From: Alphaproteobacteria bacterium
GTDB taxonomy: Bacteria; Pseudomonadota; Alphaproteobacteria; Rhodobacterales; Rhodobacteraceae
DNA: 9,361 bases
NCBI GenBank assembly: GCA_024277955.1
Contig: JAJRUE010000196.1
Location: forward strand, 1-9,361
Direction of reading: 5' to 3'
In this document: piece after piece, positions 4,889 to 9,361 of the stretch
Position numbering within the stretch: the first letter of the stretch is position 1
Layout: each line of letters starts with the position of its first letter
The notes under the pieces: model-generated
The model's database searches: none
What the model was told of the DNA's origin: nothing
Seen by the model: the letters and a program-made list of their open reading frames with translations, nothing else
Position numbers and translations under genes: made by a program

Positions 4889-7750
4889 TCACTCCGCCGC
4901 CACCCGCGCCCCTTTCAGCATCTCCTTCAGATAGCGCCCGGTGTGGCTTTCCACCACCTCGGCCACATCCTCGGGCGTGCCGGTCGCCACGATCCGCCCA
5001 CCGCCATCGCCACCCTCGGGGCCGATGTCGATGATCCAGTCGGCAGTCTTGATCACGTCCAGATTGTGCTCGATCACGATCACCGTGTTGCCCTGCTCGA
5101 CCAGCTCGTGCAGCACTTCCAGAAGCTTCTTCACATCCTCGAAATGCAGCCCCGTCGTGGGCTCGTCCAGGATATAGAGCGTCCGGCCCGTGGACCGCTT
5201 GGCCAGCTCCTTTGACAGCTTCACCCGCTGCGCTTCGCCGCCCGAAAGCGTGGTCGCCGGCTGGCCGACCTTGATATAGCCCAGCCCCACCCGCATCAGC
5301 GCGTCCATCTTGTCGCGGATGCTGGGCACAGCCTTGAAGAACCCCTGCGCCTCTTCCACGGTCATATCAAGAACGTCGGCTATGCTCTTGCCCTTGAAGC
5401 GTATTTCCAGCGTCTCGCGGTTGTAGCGCGCGCCCTTGCAGGTCTCGCATTGCACATAGACATCGGGCAGGAAATGCATCTCGATCTTGATCAGCCCGTC
5501 GCCCTGGCAGGCCTCGCAGCGCCCGCCCTTGACGTTGAAGCTGAACCGCCCGGGCTTGTAGCCCCGCGTCTTGCTTTCCGGCAGGCCGGCGAACCAGTCG
5601 CGGATCGGGGTAAAGGCGCCGGTATAGGTGGCCGGGTTCGACCGCGGGGTGCGCCCGATCGGGCGCTGATCGATGTCGATCACCTTGTCCAGATGCTCCA
5701 GCCCCTTGATCGCCTCACACGGCGCCGGCGTCTGGCGGGCGCCGTTCAGCCGCATGGACGCCGTCTTGAACAGGGTTTCGATGGTCAGCGTCGACTTGCC
5801 GCCGCCGGAAACCCCGGTGACGCAGGTGAATTTCCCCAGCGGAAAATCCACCGTCACGTCCTTGAGGTTGTTGCCGGAAGCCTTTGATAGGGTAAGCTTT
5901 TTCCTGTTTCCCTTGCGGCGGGTCCGGGGCACGGCGATCTCGCGGCTGCCGCTCAGATACTGCCCGGTGATCGAGGCGGGATCGGCGGCAATCGCCTCGG
6001 GCGCGCCCTGGGCCACCACCTGCCCGCCATGCACCCCGGCGCCGGGGCCGATGTCAAAGACGTAATCGGCGGTGCGGATCGCTTCCTCGTCATGTTCCAC
6101 GACGATTACGGTATTGCCCTGGTCACGCAGGTTCTTCAGCGTTTCCAGCAGCCGGCCGTTGTCGCGCTGGTGCAGCCCGATCGAGGGCTCGTCCAAAACG
6201 TAAAGCACCCCCGTCAGCCCCGATCCGATCTGGCTGGCGAGGCGAATCCGCTGGCTTTCGCCCCCCGAAAGCGTGCCCGCAGCGCGCGACAGTGTCAGGT
6301 ACTCCAGACCGACATTGTTGAGAAACCCGAGGCGCTCGCGGATTTCCTTGAGGATCGCGGCGGCGATCTCGTTCTTCTGGGCGCTCAGGCTTTCGGGCAC
6401 GGCGGCGCACCAGTCGAACGCCTCGCGGATCGACATTTCCACCACCTGGCCGATGTGCAGCCCGGCGATCTTCACCGCCAGGGCCGCCTCGTTCAGCCGG
6501 TAGCCGCCGCAGCTGTGGCAGGGGCGGTTGTTCTGGTAGCGCTCGAATTCCTCGCGCACCCAGTTCGAATCGGTTTCGCGGTAGCGCCGTTCCATGTTGG
6601 GAATGACGCCTTCGAAGGCGCGCGTCACCTCGTAGACCCGGCCGCCATCGTCGTAGCGGAACCTGATTTCCTCATCGCCCGATCCGTAGAGAAACACCTG
6701 CTGCACCTTCTCGGGAAGGTCTTTCCAGCGGGTGTTGCGGTCAAAGCCGTAGTGGCGGGCCATCGCCTCGATCGTCTGCAGGAAATAGGGCGACTTGCCC
6801 TTGCGCCAGGGGGCCAGCGCGCCGTCGTAGATTTTCAGCGTCTTGTCGGGCACCACCAGGTTTTCGTCGAAATACAGCTCGACCCCCAGCCCGTCGCAAT
6901 CCGGACAGGCGCCAAAGGGGGCGTTGAAGGAAAACAGCCGCGGCTCGATTTCGGGGATGGTGAAGCCGGACACCGGGCAGGCGAATTTTTCCGAAAATGT
7001 CAGGCGCTGCACCTCTTCGCCCGCGCCCGGCGCGGTTTCGAGAATGGCGATGCCCTCGGCCAGGTCCAGCGCGGTGCGCAGGCTGTCGGCGAGCCGGGTT
7101 TCCAGCCCCGCGCGCACCACGATCCGGTCCACCACCACGTCGATGTCGTGGCGGAATTTCTTGTCGAGCTTGGGGGCGTCCTCGATCTCGTAAAACTCGC
7201 CATCCACCTTGACGCGCTGGAACCCCTGCTTGCGCAGCTCCAGCATTTCCTTGCGGTATTCGCCCTTGCGGTCGCGCACGATCGGGGCCAGCAGATAGGC
7301 GCGCGTACCCTCGGGCAGCGCCATGATCCGGTCCACCATGTCCTGCACCTGCTGGGCCTCGATCGGCTTGCCGGTGGCGGGGCTGTAGGGCGTGCCGGCG
7401 CGCGCGAACAAGAGCCGCAGATAGTCGTAGATCTCGGTCACCGTGCCGACGGTGGAGCGCGGGTTCTTGGAAGTTGTCTTTTGCTCGATGGAAATCGCCG
7501 GGGAAAGGCCGCTGATATGGTCCACGTCCGGCTTTTCCATCATGTCGAGGAACTGGCGCGCGTAGGCGCTGAGGCTTTCGACATAGCGCCGCTGCCCCTC
7601 GGCATAGATCGTGTCAAAGGCCAGGCTGGACTTGCCCGAGCCGCTCAGCCCGGTGATCACCACCAGCCGGTTGCGCGGAATGTCCACGTCGATGTTCTTG
7701 AGGTTGTGTTCGCGCGCCCCGCGCACCTCGATATTCTTCAGCTCGGCCAT
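4889..7750 (-). CDS. uvrA: Excinuclease ABC subunit A
   Basis: DNA-damage sensor ATPase of nucleotide excision repair; it scans DNA as a dimer, loads UvrB and then leaves. 953 residues, full length. ATP site I: Walker A GLSGSGKSS (34-42), with signature LSGGESQR (494-501) and Walker B VLYVLDEPS (515-523). ATP site II: GVSGGGKST (646-654), LSGGEAQR (835-842) and TLYILDEPT (857-865). The essential zinc module is intact as C745-x2-C748 and C768-x2-C771. The first zinc module is incomplete: C258 is followed by Ser at 261 where E. coli has Cys, then C282-x2-C285. I recall this as common in alphaproteobacteria. The ATG at 7750 (MAELKNIEVRGAREHNLKNI) aligns with relatives and has GGGGTG upstream; a TTG at 7774 would add eight residues. 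A perfect LexA box lies 72 bases upstream, so SOS induction is likely. Confidence 0.98.
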   Translation of the reverse strand: MAELKNIEVRGAREHNLKNIDVDIPRNRLVVITGLSGSGKSSLAFDTIYAEGQRRYVESLSAYARQFLDMMEKPDVDHISGLSPAISIEQKTTSKNPRSTVGTVTEIYDYLRLLFARAGTPYSPATGKPIEAQQVQDMVDRIMALPEGTRAYLLAPIVRDRKGEYRKEMLELRKQGFQRVKVDGEFYEIEDAPKLDKKFRHDIDVVVDRIVVRAGLETRLADSLRTALDLAEGIAILETAPGAGEEVQRLTFSEKFACPVSGFTIPEIEPRLFSFNAPFGACPDCDGLGVELYFDENLVVPDKTLKIYDGALAPWRKGKSPYFLQTIEAMARHYGFDRNTRWKDLPEKVQQVFLYGSGDEEIRFRYDDGGRVYEVTRAFEGVIPNMERRYRETDSNWVREEFERYQNNRPCHSCGGYRLNEAALAVKIAGLHIGQVVEMSIREAFDWCAAVPESLSAQKNEIAAAILKEIRERLGFLNNVGLEYLTLSRAAGTLSGGESQRIRLASQIGSGLTGVLYVLDEPSIGLHQRDNGRLLETLKNLRDQGNTVIVVEHDEEAIRTADYVFDIGPGAGVHGGQVVAQGAPEAIAADPASITGQYLSGSREIAVPRTRRKGNRKKLTLSKASGNNLKDVTVDFPLGKFTCVTGVSGGGKSTLTIETLFKTASMRLNGARQTPAPCEAIKGLEHLDKVIDIDQRPIGRTPRSNPATYTGAFTPIRDWFAGLPESKTRGYKPGRFSFNVKGGRCEACQGDGLIKIEMHFLPDVYVQCETCKGARYNRETLEIRFKGKSIADVLDMTVEEAQGFFKAVPSIRDKMDALMRVGLGYIKVGQPATTLSGGEAQRVKLSKELAKRSTGRTLYILDEPTTGLHFEDVKKLLEVLHELVEQGNTVIVIEHNLDVIKTADWIIDIGPEGGDGGGRIVATGTPEDVAEVVESHTGRYLKEMLKGARVAAE

Positions 7751-7821
7751 GCCTGCACCCCGGCGATCATGCAACGGTTAACAGATAGTGGATGCGCGCC
7801 GAGTCTCCAACCGAAAAATGA

Positions 7822-7836
7822 GAACATTCCATGAAC
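7822..7836 (-). promoter_or_regulatory. LexA (SOS) box upstream of uvrA
   Basis: GAACATTCCATGAAC on the plus strand reads GTTC-N7-GTTC on the minus strand, an exact match to the alphaproteobacterial LexA operator. It lies 72 bases before the uvrA ATG. A possible uvrA promoter on the minus strand is TTGGAG, 17 bases, TATCTG just downstream of it; alternatives overlapping the box exist, so the exact start site is uncertain. Confidence 0.85.
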
Positions 7837-7862
7837 TTTTACTGGGCAATCAAAAAAGGGGG

Positions 7863-7890
7863 TTGTCATATTCCATTTTTCGAATATATG
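7863..7890 (+). promoter_or_regulatory. Predicted sigma-70 promoter of the rhodanese gene
   Basis: TTGTCA (7863-7868, 5/6 match to the -35 consensus) and TATATG (7885-7890, 4/6 match to the -10 consensus) are separated by 16 bases. Transcription would start near 7897, giving a leader of about 54 bases. Confidence 0.55.
7868..7887 (+). promoter_or_regulatory. SqrR/BigR-type operator candidate inside the rhodanese promoter
   Basis: ATATTC (7868-7873) and GAATAT (7882-7887) are perfect reverse complements around eight bases; the core is ATTC-N8-GAAT. As I recall, this is the motif described for SqrR, the persulfide-responsive ArsR-family repressor of Rhodobacter capsulatus. The dyad fills the space between -35 and -10, an ideal place for a repressor. 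The downstream gene being a sulfurtransferase supports the assignment. No sqrR gene is in the window. Confidence 0.6.
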
Positions 7891-7950
7891 TGAGCCCGAG
7901 CCCCGACCGAGGGGCAAGACAACCGCAACACGCGAACAGGAACGATACCG

Positions 7951-8322
7951 ATGCTGAACTTCATGCGAGCCCGCCCCGCGCAGGGCCAACCCTCCCCGAT
8001 TGCGCCCTCCGATGCCATCGCCCGCGCTGCGGCCGGTGAAATGACCGTCATCGACGTGCGCGACATCAACGAAGTCGCCCAAAGCGGCAAGGCCAAGGGC
8101 GCGCTGCACATCCCGCTGATGATGCTGCGTTTTCAGGCCGATCCGCGCAACCCCGACTTCCACCCGGACCTGGATGTGGACAAGCCGGTGGCGCTGTATT
8201 GCGCCTCGGGCGCCCGGTCTCAGATGGCCGGCCAGCAGCTGACCAAGATGGGTTTCAAGGAAGTCTACAACATCGGCGGCCTGGGCCACTGGGCGTCGGC
8301 CGGCGGCCCGATCGAACGCTGA
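7951..8322 (+). CDS. Single-domain rhodanese (sulfurtransferase)
   Basis: Cytosolic protein of 123 residues with one rhodanese domain. It carries the entry motif VIDVRDINEVAQSGKAKGALHIPL (33-56) and the active-site loop YCASGARSQMA with catalytic C84 and R89 (C-x2-G-x-R). After that come the typical AGQQLTKMGFKEVYNIGGLGHWASAGGPIER segment and C-terminus. Such proteins carry sulfur as a cysteine persulfide; the physiological donor and acceptor are not evident. There is no signal peptide. AGGAA (7938-7942) is eight bases before the ATG at 7951, supporting this start. The six-base active loop fits the sulfur-transfer type rather than the Cdc25-like type. It is divergent from uvrA, sharing a 200-base control region, and convergent with lpd. 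The SqrR-type dyad in its promoter suggests induction by sulfide or persulfide; that is inference. Confidence 0.93.
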   Translation: MLNFMRARPAQGQPSPIAPSDAIARAAAGEMTVIDVRDINEVAQSGKAKGALHIPLMMLRFQADPRNPDFHPDLDVDKPVALYCASGARSQMAGQQLTKMGFKEVYNIGGLGHWASAGGPIER

Positions 8323-8366
8323 GCCGTTTCAAACCGGAGGCGCTTGCGCGCCACGGCTATATTTTT

Positions 8367-8395
8367 GAAAGCCCCGGAGAATCTCCGGGGCTTTC
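8367..8395 (+). terminator. Strong hairpin terminator of the rhodanese gene
   Basis: GAAAGCCCCGGAG (8367-8379) pairs perfectly over 13 bases with CTCCGGGGCTTTC (8383-8395) around a three-base AAT loop. The 3' arm ends CTTTC, so the T run is short and lies inside the stem. A TTTTT run precedes the stem, so on the minus strand the hairpin is followed by CAAAAAT and has no T tail that way. It most likely terminates plus-strand transcription 45 bases after the rhodanese stop. Confidence 0.75.
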
Positions 8396-8396
8396 A

Positions 8397-8430
8397 TGCC
8401 TCCGGCGGGGATATTTCCGGACAGAAGAAG
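8397..8430 (+). repeat. Dispersed 3'-end element, copy B (after the rhodanese gene)
   Basis: On the plus strand, the sense of the rhodanese gene, it starts TGCCTCCGGCGGG and ends CAGAAGAAG. It matches copy C at 29 of 34 positions in inverted orientation. Thirteen bases (8397-8409) pair perfectly with 8461-8473, so B and C together can form a long imperfect hairpin. It starts 75 bases past the rhodanese stop, right after the terminator stem. Confidence 0.8.
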
Positions 8431-8440
8431 GGGCGGACTC

Positions 8441-8475
8441 TTCTTCTTTGCCGAAATACTCCCGCCGGAGGCACC
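8441..8475 (-). repeat. Dispersed 3'-end element, copy C (after lpd)
   Basis: It is nearly identical to copy A (34 of 35 positions; the only change is A4833 to G8453). On the minus strand it runs in the sense of lpd, ending its path 61 bases past the lpd stop codon. Confidence 0.85.
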
Positions 8476-8505
8476 GCGACGCGCATCGCGCGGCGCAATC
8501 ATCTT

Positions 8506-8520
8506 GCAGCCGCAGGCTGC
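8506..8520. other. Small perfect hairpin downstream of lpd
   Basis: GCAGCC (8506-8511) and GGCTGC (8515-8520) are exact reverse complements around GCA, 17 bases past the lpd stop. There is no T run on either strand, so it is at most part of a transcript 3' structure. Confidence 0.4.
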
Positions 8521-8536
8521 GCCGCCTGGCAACGTC

Positions 8537-9361
8537 TCACATGTGGATGACCCGGCCATAGGCGTCGAGCACGCTTTCGTGCATCATTTCCGACAGCGTC
8601 GGGTGCGGAAAAACGGTGTTCATCAGGTCTTCTTCGGTGGTCTCCAGGGAGCGCCCGACGATATAGCCCTGGATCAGTTCGGTCACTTCCGCCCCGATCA
8701 TGTGCGCGCCCAGAAGTTCGCCGGTCCTGGCGTCGAACACCGTCTTGATCAGGCCCTCGGGTTCGCCCAGCGCGATCGCCTTGCCGTTGCCGATGAACGG
8801 GAAGCGGCCGACCTTGACCTTGTAGCCAAGTTCCTTGGCTTTTGCCTCGGTATAGCCGACGGATGCCACCTGCGGCGTGCAATAGGTGCAGCCGGCGATG
8901 GCCTCGGGGCGCACCGGGTGCGGCTTTTGCCCGGCGATCATTTCGGCCACCGCCACGCCTTCGTGGCTGGCCTTGTGGGCGAGCCAGGGCGCGCCGGCGA
9001 TATCGCCGATGGCATAAAGGCCTTCCACCCCGGTGCGGCAGTGTTCGTCCACCACCACATGGGTGCGGTCGATCCTGACCCCCAGCTTTTCCAGCCCCAG
9101 CCCTTCCACGTTGCCGACGATCCCCACCGCCGAAATCACCGTGTCGAACGCCAGCTTCTGCAACTTGCCGCCGGTTTCGATATGGGCCGTGACGGTCCCC
9201 TTGCCGCGGTCCAGCTGCTTGACCATGGATTTCTCCATGATCTTCATCCCCTGTTTCACGAAGGCCTTTTTCGCGAATTTCGAGATCTCTTCATCCTCCA
9301 CCGGCAGCACCCGGTCCAGCACCTCGACCACCGTGGTATCGGCGCCCAGGGTGTTGAAGAA
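8537..9361 (-). CDS. lpd: Dihydrolipoyl dehydrogenase, C-terminal part (5' end cut by the window)
   Basis: FAD-dependent E3 subunit of the 2-oxo acid dehydrogenase complexes; it reoxidises dihydrolipoamide and makes NADH. 274 residues are visible, about 60 percent of the usual length. The FAD-binding N-terminus and the redox-active disulfide lie beyond the right edge. Seen, in order: the second strand of the NAD-binding fold (FFNTLGADTTVVEVLDRVLPVEDEEIS), then VISAVGIVGNVEGLGLEKLGV, the FAD motif GLYAIGDIAGAPWLAHKASHEG, and the dimerisation domain. The last carries FPHPTLSEMMHE, whose His-Glu pair completes the active site of the partner subunit. The FFNTLGADTTVVE stretch resembles the pyruvate dehydrogenase-associated E3 of Rhodobacter-type bacteria rather than the E. 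coli form. No other complex subunit is in view, so which complex it serves is not shown. It ends in VIHM and converges on the rhodanese gene. Confidence 0.97.
   Translation of the reverse strand, partial: FFNTLGADTTVVEVLDRVLPVEDEEISKFAKKAFVKQGMKIMEKSMVKQLDRGKGTVTAHIETGGKLQKLAFDTVISAVGIVGNVEGLGLEKLGVRIDRTHVVVDEHCRTGVEGLYAIGDIAGAPWLAHKASHEGVAVAEMIAGQKPHPVRPEAIAGCTYCTPQVASVGYTEAKAKELGYKVKVGRFPFIGNGKAIALGEPEGLIKTVFDARTGELLGAHMIGAEVTELIQGYIVGRSLETTEEDLMNTVFPHPTLSEMMHESVLDAYGRVIHM

Noticed and set aside
4619..5215. Plus-strand open frames between the DUF2892 gene and uvrA
   Set aside because: No ribosome-binding site, low-complexity Pro/Arg-rich start, and overlap with the conserved uvrA 3' end.
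6029..7834. 601-codon open frame on the plus strand opposite uvrA
   Set aside because: It is fully antisense to a conserved, complete uvrA. Its residues are His-, Gln- and Val-rich with no recognisable domain, as expected for the complementary frame of a high-GC gene.
8397..8475. Inverted repeats as ends of a small mobile element
   Set aside because: Only nine bases lie between the two arms, there is no target duplication, and a third copy stands alone after uvrA. Placement after genes fits a 3' element better.
1..9361. A new defence, biosynthetic or mobile multi-gene system
   Set aside because: Every sizeable gene belongs to a known housekeeping or widespread family, and the gene spacing shows mostly single-gene units. 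No such system is supported.

Overview
The window reads as ordinary chromosome of a high-GC alphaproteobacterium, most likely a member of the Rhodobacteraceae. This is inference from protein style and regulatory motifs, not from a marker gene. The ErpA, UvrA and dihydrolipoyl dehydrogenase sequences look alphaproteobacterial. An alphaproteobacterial LexA box (GTTC-N7-GTTC) sits in front of uvrA. A motif of the Rhodobacter SqrR type (ATTC-N8-GAAT) lies in front of a rhodanese gene, and an FNR-type box precedes a copper protein. I see no insertion sequence, phage gene, tRNA, rRNA or CRISPR array.

Left part (1-4583). A dGTPase-like gene (dgt, cut by the left edge, minus strand) is transcribed away from erpA, an A-type iron-sulfur carrier. 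Then follow, all on the plus strand and each separated by 100-330 bases: an exported cupredoxin with a predicted FNR-class promoter, an AbrB-family membrane protein, exodeoxyribonuclease III (xthA), and a 74-residue DUF2892 membrane protein that ends at a clear intrinsic terminator. The gaps between these genes are strikingly C-rich and G-poor on the coding strand.

Middle (4584-7950). uvrA occupies the minus strand and converges on the DUF2892 gene. Its 200-base upstream region is shared with a divergent rhodanese gene. It holds two different operator candidates: a perfect SOS box on the uvrA side, and an inverted repeat between the -35 and -10 of the rhodanese promoter.

Right part (7951-9361). 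The single-domain rhodanese ends at a strong hairpin and converges on the C-terminal 60 percent of a dihydrolipoyl dehydrogenase gene (lpd), which runs off the right edge on the minus strand.

Functionally the window mixes genome and nucleotide-pool maintenance (dgt, xthA, uvrA), iron-sulfur and sulfur handling (erpA, rhodanese, DUF2892), electron transfer (cupredoxin) and central metabolism (lpd). There is no sign of one dedicated operon or of a new multi-gene system. The most interesting signals are non-coding. A roughly 35-base repeat occurs three times, each time just after a gene and always in the same sense as that gene. Three well-placed operator candidates also stand out.
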